The notes beneath the pieces are model-generated. The model was not told where the DNA came from. It did not search any database and saw only the letters and a program-made list of their open reading frames with translations. A stretch of 64,000 bases of DNA, taken from positions 124,001-188,000 of the forward strand of contig NZ_JAJFET010000004.1 in assembly GCF_020707215.1 (NCBI RefSeq), read 5' to 3'. The position numbers and the translations under genes are program-made. Source of the stretch: Sphingomonas sp. PL-96 (GTDB taxonomy: Bacteria; Pseudomonadota; Alphaproteobacteria; Sphingomonadales; Sphingomonadaceae). Shown piece by piece: positions 26,117-35,289 of the stretch; position 1 is the first letter of the stretch; each line of letters opens with the position of its first letter.

Positions 26117-27004
26117 TTACTGGTACAGCGAGCCCGCGTTGACGACCGGCTGGGTGTCGCGCTCCGAACAGAGCACCACCATCAGGTTCGACACCATCGC
26201 CGCGCGCCGCTCGTCGTCGAGCTCGACCACGTTCTTTTCCGACAGCATGGTGAGCGCAGTCTCGACCATCGACACCGCCCCCTCGACCAGCTTCTGCCGC
26301 GCAGCGATCACCGCCTCCGCCTGCTGGCGGCGCAGCATCGCCTGGGCGATCTCCTGCGCATAGGCGAGGTGCGTCAGCCGGCATTCGTCGATGTGGACGC
26401 CCGCACTCGCCACCCGCTCCTGCAGTTCGACGCGCAGTTCCTCGCTCACCACATCGGCGTTGCCGCGCAGCGTCATCTCCTCATGGGTGAAGTCGTCGTA
26501 CGGGTAGCGCGAGCCGATCGCGCGCACCGCGCTCTCGATCTGCACCATCACGAACGCCTTGTAGTCGTCGACATCGAACAGCGCCTGCGCGGTGTCCGCG
26601 ACGCGCCACACGACGTTGGACGCGATCTCGATCGGGTTGCCGCGCAGGTCGTTCACCTTCAGCCGCTCGGAGGTGATGTTGTGGATGCGCACCGAGACCT
26701 TGGACTTGGTGAGCCACGGCCAGTTCCAGCGCAGGCCGGTGCTGCGATCGGTGCCGCGATAGTCGCCGAACAGCAGGATCGCCGCCGCCTGGTTGGGCTG
26801 GAGCAGGTAGAAGCCGCAGGCCACCAGCAGCAGCGCGACGCCCGCCACGACCAACAGCACGATGCCCCACGGATGCGCGGGCGCATTCCCCGCACCAACG
26901 CCGCCGAGCACGATGAGTCCCAGCCCCACCAGAAGCATTGCAAAGCCATTGTATGCCGCCGCCGGCCGCTCCAGGCTCTGCCGCAACACCCGATCCGATC
27001 CCAT
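26117..27004 (-). CDS. SPFH/Band 7 domain membrane protein
   Basis: A 295-residue protein with two N-terminal membrane helices (about 22-43 and 46-70), then an SPFH (stomatin/prohibitin-like) domain of about 200 residues (AAILLFGDYRGTDRSTGLRW, then NPIEIASNVVWRV) and a coiled-coil C-terminus (QAEAVIAARQKLVEGAVSM). SPFH proteins oligomerise on membranes and organise micro-domains or protect proteases. The gene leads an operon with the RHH protein and a small membrane protein. An inverted repeat lies 20 bases before the start. Confidence 0.9.
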   Translation of the reverse strand: MGSDRVLRQSLERPAAAYNGFAMLLVGLGLIVLGGVGAGNAPAHPWGIVLLVVAGVALLLVACGFYLLQPNQAAAILLFGDYRGTDRSTGLRWNWPWLTKSKVSVRIHNITSERLKVNDLRGNPIEIASNVVWRVADTAQALFDVDDYKAFVMVQIESAVRAIGSRYPYDDFTHEEMTLRGNADVVSEELRVELQERVASAGVHIDECRLTHLAYAQEIAQAMLRRQQAEAVIAARQKLVEGAVSMVETALTMLSEKNVVELDDERRAAMVSNLMVVLCSERDTQPVVNAGSLYQ

Positions 27005-27024
27005 CTCCGCCTCCCTGTATAATG

Positions 27025-27043
27025 TGATATCAGTTTTATATCA
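27025..27043. promoter_or_regulatory. Candidate operator of the SPFH operon
   Basis: Inverted repeat TGATAT-7-ATATCA, strikingly AT-rich in this genome, directly before the SPFH start codon and overlapping the likely -10 region. The RHH protein of the same operon is an obvious but untested candidate ligand. Confidence 0.5.
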
Positions 27044-27101
27044 GGCGCGGGGAAACGCAAGCGGGATTGGAGTGGGACCAACAACCGGTGGAATCGCGAG
27101 C

Positions 27102-27300
27102 AACCCTGGGCTCCTGCCTTCGCAGGAGCACGGGAGGGTGTGCAGGTAACGCTTCTCTCCATTCCGCAAAGAGCCTGGCTCGAGCGCCGCTCCGCCAATT
27201 GCAGAGACGCAGAACGGGGGGATTCTGGATCGGGTGCTTGAGGAAGCGTCGCAACCGAGGCCCCATTCACCCCGTGCTCCTGCGGAGGCAGGAGCCCAGG
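27102..27300. repeat. MITE-like element bounded by inverted hairpin repeats
   Basis: About 200 bases with near-perfect inverted ends: accctgggctcctgccttcg (from 27102) and, at the right end, cgtgctcctgcggaggcagg then agcccagg (27272-27300). The interior (27135-27271) has no gene. Together with the operator above it accounts for the 359-base gene-free stretch 27005-27363. Confidence 0.6.
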
Positions 27301-27363
27301 ATTCCGCGCCACCCTCCGTGGCCCAGCCGAATCCCACCCGCGAGATACAAAGGAACGCAGCGC

Positions 27364-28374
27364 TCAGCGCTCCTCCCGCGCGGCCTCCGCGACGACGCGC
27401 TCTTCCGCCCCCTCATCGACAGCAGCTTCCCGCCGCCGATGCCGCGGCCGGGGCGGTTGCCCGCCCGCGGGCCAACCCTCGCGCTGCCGGGCGCGGTCGC
27501 CGTCGGCTTCCTCGGTCTGGTCGTGGAACAGCACCATCTGGGTCGGGAACGGCAGGTCGATGCCATGCTCCACCGCCGTCTCGTACAGCGCGAGCACCAC
27601 GCGCGAGCGGGTGTGGACCACGCTGGTGCGCTTGGACTCCGTCCACCAGCGCGCGCGCAGGGTGATGTAGTTGTCGTCCAGGCCCCAGGGCAGCACCTCG
27701 GGCGGCGGATCCGCGACCACGCCCTCCACCTTGCGGAGCGCCGCCAGGAACAGCTCGGCCGCCTCGGCCGGCTTGTCGCCATAGCCGATGCCGACGTCGA
27801 ACTGCTCGCGCCGCACCGGAAAGGCGGTGTTGACCATCACCGGCGAGATATAGAGCTCGGCGTTGGGGATGATGACGCGCCTGCCGTCATAGGTCTTGAT
27901 CAGGGTCGCGCGGCTCTGGATGTGCTCGACCGTGCCTTCGTAATCCTTGATGACGATCTGGTCGCCGCGCCGGAACGGCCGCCGCATCAGCAGCAAGAGG
28001 CCCGCAAACAGGTTCTGCAGGATTTCCTTGAAGGCAAAGCCGATCGCGACCGAGCCGATGCCGAGGGTCGCGAGCACGTCCGACGGCTTGACGCTGGGGA
28101 AGACGATGGTCGCGGCCAGCAGCAGCGCAGCGACCATGACCGCGCCGAACGCCAGCGATCCCAGCAGGGCGCCCAGGTCGATGCGATGGCGCCGCCGTCC
28201 GACCCGCCTGATGCCCCAGGCAATCGCCTTGCCGACGCCCCACGCGACCAGCAGCAGCACGATGGCCGCGGCGATGTTGGGAAGCTGGAGAAAGAAGCCG
28301 TTGACCCAAACGTGCAGCTTTGCGGTGACGAGGTCGACCGGGTCGCGGATCGCAGGCGGCTGGACGGGCTTCAT
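27364..28374 (-). CDS. Small-conductance mechanosensitive channel (MscS family)
   Basis: A 336-residue channel that opens under membrane tension to release solutes. Three membrane helices (about 30-55, 70-95 and 98-122) lead into the pore-lining TM3 phrase VLATLGIGSVAIGFAFKEIL. The MscS beta domain follows with FRRGDQIVIKDYEGTVEHI and YDGRRVIIPNAELY. The C-terminal cytoplasmic vestibule reaches about residue 290, followed by an Arg/Glu-rich tail not found in the core family. It is downstream of pal, convergent with nothing, and probably monocistronic. Confidence 0.92.
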   Translation of the reverse strand: MKPVQPPAIRDPVDLVTAKLHVWVNGFFLQLPNIAAAIVLLLVAWGVGKAIAWGIRRVGRRRHRIDLGALLGSLAFGAVMVAALLLAATIVFPSVKPSDVLATLGIGSVAIGFAFKEILQNLFAGLLLLMRRPFRRGDQIVIKDYEGTVEHIQSRATLIKTYDGRRVIIPNAELYISPVMVNTAFPVRREQFDVGIGYGDKPAEAAELFLAALRKVEGVVADPPPEVLPWGLDDNYITLRARWWTESKRTSVVHTRSRVVLALYETAVEHGIDLPFPTQMVLFHDQTEEADGDRARQREGWPAGGQPPRPRHRRREAAVDEGAEERVVAEAAREER

Positions 28375-28425
28375 GCCCCAGGGGAACGCCGCCGAAACCA
28401 GCCCGGTTCCGGCGGCGGCTGGAGG

Positions 28426-28947
28426 TTACTGGAGGACGACGGTCACCGCGCGGCGGTTCTGCGCGTAGCTGCTCTCGTCGGAGCCGAGCGCCAGCGGACG
28501 TTCCTTGCCATAGCTGATCGTGGTGATGCGCGCCGCCGAAACGCCGCGGGCCGCCAGATAGTTGGACGCGGCGTTGGCGCGGCGATCACCGAGTGCCAGA
28601 TTGTACTCGCGGGTGCCGCGCTCGTCCGCGTGGCCCTCAAGGGTGATGCGGACGTTGGGATAGCGCTGCAGCCACGCGGCCTGGCTGTCGAGCACCGAGC
28701 GCGCCTGCGGGTCGATGTCGTAGCTGTCGAGCGCAAAGTTGACGGTGTCGCTCGCGACCGAGCGCTGGAAGTCCTCGCGGCTGCCCGGCACCACGCCGGC
28801 GCCGGTGCCCGTGCCGGCACCCGTGTTGTCGACCGGCGCGGCCGTCTCGCCCGGAGCCGGCGGCAGCACTTCGGGCCGCTTCTTGGCGCAGCCGGCAGTC
28901 GCCACCAGTGCTGCCGCCACGATCAACTTGCTCGTAAGGTTTGCCAT
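28426..28947 (-). CDS. pal: Peptidoglycan-associated lipoprotein Pal
   Basis: Pal anchors the outer membrane to peptidoglycan and works with TolQRAB in envelope constriction. From ATG 28947 it has 173 residues: signal peptide MANLTSKLIVAAALVATAGC with lipidated C20, a Pro/Gly/Thr linker to about residue 58, then an OmpA-like domain with NFALDSYDIDPQARSVLDSQ, EGHADERGTREYNLALGDRR and ISYGKERPL. Last gene of the tol-pal cluster, 104 bases after tolB. Confidence 0.95.
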   Translation of the reverse strand: MANLTSKLIVAAALVATAGCAKKRPEVLPPAPGETAAPVDNTGAGTGTGAGVVPGSREDFQRSVASDTVNFALDSYDIDPQARSVLDSQAAWLQRYPNVRITLEGHADERGTREYNLALGDRRANAASNYLAARGVSAARITTISYGKERPLALGSDESSYAQNRRAVTVVLQ

Positions 28948-29051
28948 CGCTTGTCTCCCTCGATTACTGAAATATCTTCCGCCACAAGTGCGCACGGCGG
29001 CAAGCGCTAAAGCCGCTTTTTGTTACGTTTACCCTGCCGAACGCTAACCCT

Positions 29052-30395
29052 TTACGGGCGCAGCGGCCCCCAGCTGGGGTCCGACCCGTCGAGCGGCGTC
29101 GGGATGCGGCGGACGTTCTGGCCAGTGAGGTCGACCGACCACACGTCCGCCTTGCCCGCCCCGCCCTGCGACGCCCGGAAGAAGGTGAGCACGCGGCCGT
29201 TGGGCGACCAGCTCGGCCCTTCGTCGCCCCAGGCGTCGGACAGCAGCTTTTCGCCGCCGCCCGATGGGCTCATCACGCCGATGCGGAAGCTGCCGCCGCC
29301 CTGGCGCGTGAACGCGATCAGGTCGCCGCGCGGGCTCCACGACGGCGTCGCGTACCGGCCCGAGCCGAAGCTGATGCGCTGCTGGTTCGATCCGTCCGCG
29401 TTCATCACGTACAGCTGCTGCGTGCCCGAACGATCGCTCTCGAACACGATCCGGCTGCCGTCCGGCGAATAGCTGCCGCCGGTGTCGATGCCGGGCGAGT
29501 TGGTCAGCCGCTGCGGCGTGCCGCCAGCGGCGGGTACGCGGTAGATGTCGGTGTTCGACGCCTGCGCCATCGAGAAGATCACCCAGCGCCCGTCCGGCGA
29601 GAAGCGCGGCGCAAAGGTCAGGCTGGCGTTGCGCACCAGCAGCCGCTGCCGCCCCGAGCCGATGTCATAGACATAGATCGCCGGCCGCTCGTTCTGGTAG
29701 CTCATGTAGACGATCGACTGCTGGTTCGGCGCAAAGCGCGGCGTCAGCACGATCGACTGGCCGTTGGTCAGGAAGCGGTGGTTGGCGCCGTCCTGGTCCA
29801 TGATCGCCAGCCGCTTGATGCGCTTGCCCTTGGGTCCCGTCTCCGAGACATAGACGATGCGGCTGTCGAAATACGGCCCCTCGCCCGACAAGCGGGTGTA
29901 GACGGTGTCGGCGCACTTGTGTGCCGCGCGACGCCATTCGGCCGGCGTCACCACAAAGCCCTGGCGGGTCAGCTCGGTGCGCGCGAACACGTCGTACAGA
30001 TAGCAGCCCACCGTCAGCGTGCCGTCGCCATTGGCGCGCACAAAGCCCTGCACCAGCGCCTGTGCCTGGGTACCCGCCCAATAGCCGAAGTCGGGTGCGG
30101 CCGCCTGCGCGAACGGCACCGCGGCAATGCCCTGCGGCCCGCGCGGCGTGAACAGGCCGGAGTTCTTGAGGTCGTTGGCGACCACTTCGGCCAGCTGGCG
30201 GCCGAGCGCTTCGGTCTGGCCAGCGGCGGTGCCGACGTTGCTGGGCGTCGGCATCACCGGCACCGCGATCGGCATCGGATCGGAGATGCCGCCTTCGATG
30301 TCGACCTCGACCTGGGCATGGGCAGGCGCCGCGGCAAGGCCGAAGCTGAGGGATGCCAACGCAAGCGTGGCAACGCGGGACAAGGGGATACGCAT
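29052..30395 (-). CDS. tolB: Tol-Pal system translocation protein TolB
   Basis: A 447-residue periplasmic protein: signal peptide (MRIPLSRVATLALASLSFG to AHA), an N-terminal D1/D2 alpha/beta domain (about 27-170), and a C-terminal six-bladed beta-propeller whose repeats show SPDG-type blades (FSPDGRWVIFSMA, YSPDGSRIVFES, WSPRGDLIAFTR, WSPNGRVLTFFR). TolB shuttles between TolA and Pal. It starts 11 bases after the tolA stop. The frame upstream of ATG 30395 overlaps tolA and is not TolB-like. Confidence 0.96.
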   Translation of the reverse strand: MRIPLSRVATLALASLSFGLAAAPAHAQVEVDIEGGISDPMPIAVPVMPTPSNVGTAAGQTEALGRQLAEVVANDLKNSGLFTPRGPQGIAAVPFAQAAAPDFGYWAGTQAQALVQGFVRANGDGTLTVGCYLYDVFARTELTRQGFVVTPAEWRRAAHKCADTVYTRLSGEGPYFDSRIVYVSETGPKGKRIKRLAIMDQDGANHRFLTNGQSIVLTPRFAPNQQSIVYMSYQNERPAIYVYDIGSGRQRLLVRNASLTFAPRFSPDGRWVIFSMAQASNTDIYRVPAAGGTPQRLTNSPGIDTGGSYSPDGSRIVFESDRSGTQQLYVMNADGSNQQRISFGSGRYATPSWSPRGDLIAFTRQGGGSFRIGVMSPSGGGEKLLSDAWGDEGPSWSPNGRVLTFFRASQGGAGKADVWSVDLTGQNVRRIPTPLDGSDPSWGPLRP

Positions 30396-30406
30396 GGCTC
30401 TCTCCG

Positions 30407-31390
30407 TCAGCCGGGCAGCTTGTAGTTGATGGTGATGTTCTTCCACCCGCCTTCGTACAATTCGTCGGGCAGTTCGAAGGGGGCACATTGGATGATCGCC
30501 GCCGCCGCGAGTTCGCCCACGCGCTGCGCGTAGCGGCCGTTCTCGTCGTCAACGCCGGTCTGGCCCATCAGCTTGGGACGCGCGGTCAGGCTGCCGTCCT
30601 TCGCCATCTGCAGGTTGATGCGCGACTTGATGCGGTTGGCGCCCGGCCCCGGATTGGTGATCCGGTTTGCGCAGGGCTGGACCTGCCGGCTGATCGCCGC
30701 GGCCAGGCCGGCGAGCGACTGTGCGCCGACCTTGGCCGCGCGCGCGGTCTGGCCCGTGCCCTTTTCGGCTGCGGTCTGGGCGAGGCTCTTGGCGAAGTCA
30801 TCGCCCAGTCGCGATCCGCGCGGCTTGGCCGCCTTTGCCTTTTCGTCGGTGCCGCTGCCCTTGGCGGCAGCCGCCGGCTTGGGCTTGGCGGCAGCGGCAG
30901 CGGGCTTTGCCGGCGCCGGCTTGGCCGCAGGCTTCGCCGCCGGCTTGGGGGCGGGCTTCGGCGCCGGCTTCTCCGGTGCCTTGGGCGCAGGCTTGGGCGC
31001 CGGCTTGGGCTTCGGCGGTTGCGGCTTGGGCACAGGCTTTGGCGCCGGCTGCGGCTTGGGCGCAGGCTTCGGCTCCGGCCGGGGTTCCGGCTTAGGCTGC
31101 GGCACCGGCGGCGCGGGGGCTGGCTCGGGCTCCGGTTCGGGCGCCGTCTCTTCGGGCGGCGCCGCATCCTCCGGCGCGCCCTGGTCGGGGGCCACGGAGT
31201 CGGCGGGCGCCTCGGTATCGGCCGGCGCGGTCGATTCCAGCGCGACCTCGTCCACCAGGCTGACGTCGATCGGTGGGGACATCTTCAGCTCTTTGGGCTG
31301 CTCGCCCTTCCAGACGAGCGACAGGCCGACGAACAGCAGTGCGTGCCCGATCGCCGCTCCGCCCAGCGCCCATTTTTCCGTACGGCTCAT
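30407..31390 (-). CDS. tolA: Cell envelope integrity protein TolA
   Basis: A 327-residue protein from ATG 31390 (MSRTEKWALGGAAIGHALL). One N-terminal membrane helix (about 9-27), a long Pro/Lys/Ala/Glu-rich middle of repeated PKP/APK units (about 80-190), and a C-terminal TonB/TolA-like domain (about 225-327, with RINLQMAKDGSLTARPKL and CAPFELPDELYEGGW). TolA spans the periplasm and links TolQR energy to TolB/Pal. The repetitive middle explains a long opposite-strand open frame here. Confidence 0.92.
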   Translation of the reverse strand: MSRTEKWALGGAAIGHALLFVGLSLVWKGEQPKELKMSPPIDVSLVDEVALESTAPADTEAPADSVAPDQGAPEDAAPPEETAPEPEPEPAPAPPVPQPKPEPRPEPKPAPKPQPAPKPVPKPQPPKPKPAPKPAPKAPEKPAPKPAPKPAAKPAAKPAPAKPAAAAAKPKPAAAAKGSGTDEKAKAAKPRGSRLGDDFAKSLAQTAAEKGTGQTARAAKVGAQSLAGLAAAISRQVQPCANRITNPGPGANRIKSRINLQMAKDGSLTARPKLMGQTGVDDENGRYAQRVGELAAAAIIQCAPFELPDELYEGGWKNITINYKLPG

Positions 31391-31418
31391 CGCCGCACCT
31401 CCACTGCAAACCGCACGA

Positions 31419-31859
<441 letters not shown>

Positions 31860-31863
31860 GGGC

Positions 31864-32556
31864 TTAGTCCACGCCTTCCAGCTGGCGGCTCAGCGTCGCG
31901 TGGAACGCGTCGGCAAAGCGGTTGAGCCGCGCCTCCACCTGGTTGATGCGGTGGCTGTAGCGGTTGTACGCGATCACCGCGGGAATAGCCGCGAACAGGC
32001 CAATCGCCGTCGCGAACAGCGCCTCGGCGATGCCCGGCGCCACCACCGCAAGGCTGGTGTTCTGGGCCTGGGCAATGCCGGTGAAGCTGCGCATGATGCC
32101 CCACACCGTGCCGAACAGACCGACGAAGGGCGCGACCGACCCGATCGTCGCCAGCACGTTCAGCCGGTCCGACAGCTTGTCGACTTCCTCGGCCACCGCA
32201 GACCCCATGCTGGTCGCCAGCCGCTCACGCGTGCCGTCGCGGTCGATCGTGGTGCTGGCGGTCGAGCGGCGCCATTCGCGCACGCCGGCGGCAAAGACCT
32301 GCGCGACCGCGCTCTTGCCGGTCACGTGCTTCTTGTGGAACGCGTCGATGTCCTCGGTCCGCTCGAACTCCTCGACAAACGCCTCGGTATCGCGGCGCAC
32401 GCGGCGCAGCCGCCCCAGGAAGGTCAGGATGATCGCCCAGGTCCAGATGCTGGCGGCCAACAGGCCCAGCATCACGAACTTCACCACCCAGTCCGCCTGC
32501 ATGAACAAGCCAATCGGCGACATGGAGGCCGCGTCGGTATTTACCAGAACGTCCAT
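31864..32556 (-). CDS. tolQ: TolQ (ExbB/MotA family) proton channel
   Basis: A 230-residue inner-membrane protein with three helices: near 22-45 (FVMLGLLAASIWTWAIIL), near 137-158 (LATIGSVAPFVGLFGTVWG) and near 170-195 (VVAPGIAEALFATAIGLFA). The MotA/ExbB signature GLFGTVWGIMRSF is present. It forms the Tol motor with TolR. Between ybgC (7-base gap) and tolR (4-base gap). Confidence 0.95.
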   Translation of the reverse strand: MDVLVNTDAASMSPIGLFMQADWVVKFVMLGLLAASIWTWAIILTFLGRLRRVRRDTEAFVEEFERTEDIDAFHKKHVTGKSAVAQVFAAGVREWRRSTASTTIDRDGTRERLATSMGSAVAEEVDKLSDRLNVLATIGSVAPFVGLFGTVWGIMRSFTGIAQAQNTSLAVVAPGIAEALFATAIGLFAAIPAVIAYNRYSHRINQVEARLNRFADAFHATLSRQLEGVD

Positions 32557-32563
32557 CAGGCTC

Positions 32564-33019
32564 TCAGCTTTCCTTCCAGATCAGGGTCTCGAAAATGCGC
32601 CGCCAGGCCGGCGGGTGCCGGCGCGGGGCGCCCGATGGTGCCACGAATGCCGCCTCGACCTCCGCTTCGGCTACCAACAGCGAACCCTGCATTACTCGTT
32701 GATGAATGACGACCGATGCTGCGCGCAACTTTGTCATGCGGCTGACGATCAGCAGCACGTCGTTCAGCCGCGCCGGCGCGGCATAGCGGATATGGAGGTC
32801 GCGGATCGCATAGGCGCCCTCGCCCGCCTCGAACGCTGCGCGCTGGTCGCACCCGCCCAGCCGCAGCATGTCCGACCGCGCCCGCTCCATGTAGCGCAGG
32901 TAATTGGCGTGATAGACGACCCCCGACAGGTCCGTGTCCTCAAAATAGACGCGCAGCGCGAAGTGATGTTCGCAGCCGTCGAAGCGGCCTTCGCTGGGGC
33001 AGTCCAGGGGTGGCGTCAT
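32564..33019 (-). CDS. ybgC: Tol-Pal cluster acyl-CoA thioesterase YbgC
   Basis: A 151-residue hotdog-fold thioesterase from ATG 33019 (MTPPLDCPSEGRFDG). The active-site stretch FEDTDLSGVVYHANYLRYM, with the conserved aspartate and HxNYLR, is standard for YbgC, which hydrolyses acyl-CoA or acyl-ACP and is associated with the membrane side of the Tol cluster. First gene of the cluster; the promoter must be within 33020-33200, upstream of which lies a repeat. The frame extending to 33172 is not family-like. Confidence 0.92.
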   Translation of the reverse strand: MTPPLDCPSEGRFDGCEHHFALRVYFEDTDLSGVVYHANYLRYMERARSDMLRLGGCDQRAAFEAGEGAYAIRDLHIRYAAPARLNDVLLIVSRMTKLRAASVVIHQRVMQGSLLVAEAEVEAAFVAPSGAPRRHPPAWRRIFETLIWKES

Positions 33020-33207
33020 CCGCGCGGGTCTAGCGGAGGGCGCGAGGCCGGGGAAGAGTGCGCGCACAGTCCCCGCACCTGTTGTCCTGCTCTTTTCTCC
33101 TGTGGCCGAAAGGTCGGCGTCGGGGACGCGGCCTACTTGGTCGTTCTGCCGGAGGTTCGCACAGATACGCATGGCCTGTGGTTCAGGCGGACCTTCATCA
33201 GAACATC

Positions 33208-33300
33208 CGCGCTCCCGCGGAGGCGGGAGCCCAGGGTACCAAATGCGAACCGCCGTTGCTCTGCTTGACCCTGGATCCCTGTCTGCATAGGGATGCGGCC
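33208..33300. repeat. Composite intergenic hairpin repeat
   Basis: Left hairpin gcgctcccgcggaggcggga (33208-33235, ending gcccagg), spacer with gccgttgctctgctt, right hairpin gaccctggatccctgtctgc (33267-33300). The spacer phrase gttgctctgctt is shared exactly with the copy at 54292. The rest of the 298-base gap between ybgC and ilvD contains only the presumed tol promoter. Confidence 0.8.
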
Positions 33301-33317
33301 ACGGGCACAGCGCGCGC

Positions 33318-35168
33318 TTACCCCTCGACCTGGCTCACATCCCGCACCGCACCCCGTGCCGCGTTGGTGGTGAGCGCGGCGTATGCCCGCAGTGCCGGCG
33401 ACACGTTGCGCTTGCGCCCGAACGGCTTCCACGCCTTGGCGCCCCGCGCTTCCATTGCCGCGCGCCGTTCGGCGAGCACCGCGTCGTCCAGGTCCAGCCG
33501 GATGCCACGGTTCGGAATGTCGATCAGGATCGGATCGCCCGTCTCGACCAGCGCGATCAGCCCACCCTCGGCCGCTTCCGGCGAGACATGGCCGATCGAC
33601 AGGCCGGAGGTGCCGCCGGAGAAGCGCCCGTCGGTGATGAGCGCACAGGCCGCGCCCAGCCCCTTCGACTTCAGATAGCTGGTCGGGTAGAGCATTTCCT
33701 GCATCCCCGGCCCGCCCTTGGGCCCTTCGTAGCGGATCACCACCACGTCGCCGGCCTCGACCTGGTTGCCCAGGATCCCCGCCACCGCCGCGTCCTGGCT
33801 CTCATAGACCCGCGCACGCCCACGGAAGGTCAGGATCGAATCGTCGACACCCGCCGTCTTCACGATGCACCCCTCGGGCGCGAGGTTGCCGAACAGCACC
33901 GCCAGGCCACCGTCCTTCGAGAAGGGGTGCTCGGTCGAACGGATCACGCCGTTCTGGCGATCGGTGTCGAGGTCTTCCCAGCGCTCGGCCTGACTGAATG
34001 CAGTCTGGGTCGGCACGCCGCCAGGTGCCGCGCGGAAGAAGTCGCGCACCTCCTCGCTGTTGGTGCGGCCGATGTCCCAGCGGGCCAGTGCGTCGCCAAG
34101 CGTCGGCGCGTGCACCGTCGGCAGGCTCGCGTCGATCAGCCCGCCGCGCTCCAGCTCGCCGAGGATCGACATGATGCCGCCCGCGCGGTGGACGTCCTCC
34201 ATGTGCACATCGGCCTTGGCCGGGGCGACCTTGCACAGGCACGGCACCCGCCGCGAGAGCCGGTCGATGTCGGCCATGGTGAAGTCGACGCCGGCCTCAT
34301 GGGCCGCCGCCAGCAGGTGGAGCACCGTGTTGGTGGAGCCCCCCATGGCGATGTCGAGGCTCATCGCATTCTCGAACGCACCCATCGTGGCAATGCCGCG
34401 CGGCGTGGCGGTCACATCGTCCTGCTCGTACCAGCGCTTGGCGAGATCGACGATCAGGTGCCCCGCCTCACGGAACAGCTTTTCGCGATCGGCGTGGGTC
34501 GCCAGCGTCGAGCCGTTACCCGGCAGCGACAAGCCCAGCGCCTCGGTCAGGCAGTTCATCGAATTGGCGGTGAACATGCCCGAGCAGCTGCCGCAGGTCG
34601 GGCACGCCGAACGCTCGACCGCGGCCACTTCCTCGTCGCTGTAGCTTTCGTCGGCGGCGACCACCATCGCGTCGACCAGGTCGAGCGCACGCTTCTTGCC
34701 CTTGATCACGACCTTGCCGGCCTCCATCGGCCCGCCGGAGACGAACACCACGGGGATGTTGATGCGCAGCGCGGCCATGAGCATGCCGGGGGTGATCTTG
34801 TCGCAGTTGGAAATGCACACCAGCGCGTCGGCGCAGTGCGCGTTGACCATATATTCGACGCTGTCGGCAATCAGCTCACGGCTGGGCAGCGAATAGAGCA
34901 TGCCGTCGTGGCCCATGGCGATGCCGTCATCGACCGCGATGGTGTTGAACTCCTTGGCGACGCCGCCCGCCGCCTCGATCTCGCGCGCGACCAGCTGGCC
35001 CAGGTCCTTGAGGTGGACATGCCCCGGGACGAACTGGGTAAAGCTGTTGGAAATCGCGATGATCGGCTTGCCGAAGTCCGAATCCTTCATCCCCGTCGCG
35101 CGCCAGAGGCCGCGAGCGCCGGCCATGTTGCGGCCGTGGGTGGTGGTGCGGGAACGATATGCAGGCAT
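33318..35168 (-). CDS. ilvD: Dihydroxy-acid dehydratase
   Basis: IlvD converts 2,3-dihydroxy-3-methylbutanoate or -pentanoate to the 2-oxoacid precursors of valine, leucine and isoleucine. The 616-residue protein shows the iron-sulphur cysteines in [13 protein letters not shown] and [17 protein letters not shown], the conserved FQPGHVH-like start region ([15 protein letters not shown]) and the C-terminal [20 protein letters not shown]. The first of its residues is ATG 35168 ([15 protein letters not shown]), the family's usual beginning. A palindrome lies 65 bases upstream. Confidence 0.96.
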   Translation of the reverse strand: MPAYRSRTTTHGRNMAGARGLWRATGMKDSDFGKPIIAISNSFTQFVPGHVHLKDLGQLVAREIEAAGGVAKEFNTIAVDDGIAMGHDGMLYSLPSRELIADSVEYMVNAHCADALVCISNCDKITPGMLMAALRINIPVVFVSGGPMEAGKVVIKGKKRALDLVDAMVVAADESYSDEEVAAVERSACPTCGSCSGMFTANSMNCLTEALGLSLPGNGSTLATHADREKLFREAGHLIVDLAKRWYEQDDVTATPRGIATMGAFENAMSLDIAMGGSTNTVLHLLAAAHEAGVDFTMADIDRLSRRVPCLCKVAPAKADVHMEDVHRAGGIMSILGELERGGLIDASLPTVHAPTLGDALARWDIGRTNSEEVRDFFRAAPGGVPTQTAFSQAERWEDLDTDRQNGVIRSTEHPFSKDGGLAVLFGNLAPEGCIVKTAGVDDSILTFRGRARVYESQDAAVAGILGNQVEAGDVVVIRYEGPKGGPGMQEMLYPTSYLKSKGLGAACALITDGRFSGGTSGLSIGHVSPEAAEGGLIALVETGDPILIDIPNRGIRLDLDDAVLAERRAAMEARGAKAWKPFGRKRNVSPALRAYAALTTNAARGAVRDVSQVEG

Positions 35169-35232
35169 GACAGACTTTCTAGCGGGATTGCGCCGCCCCT
35201 ACGCCAGCCGCACAGCCGATCGCAACATTTTA

Positions 35233-35252
35233 TTGCGCAATTTGCTGCGCAA
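35233..35252. promoter_or_regulatory. Palindrome upstream of ilvD
   Basis: TTGCGCA-6-TGCGCAA, a 20-base inverted repeat between hisN and ilvD, immediately following the AT-rich stretch cattttattg. Position suits an operator or promoter element of ilvD. I do not recognise the cognate regulator. Confidence 0.35.
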
Positions 35253-35289
35253 GCGACATTTCAGGAATGAGCGACGGGAGACAAGTCTC

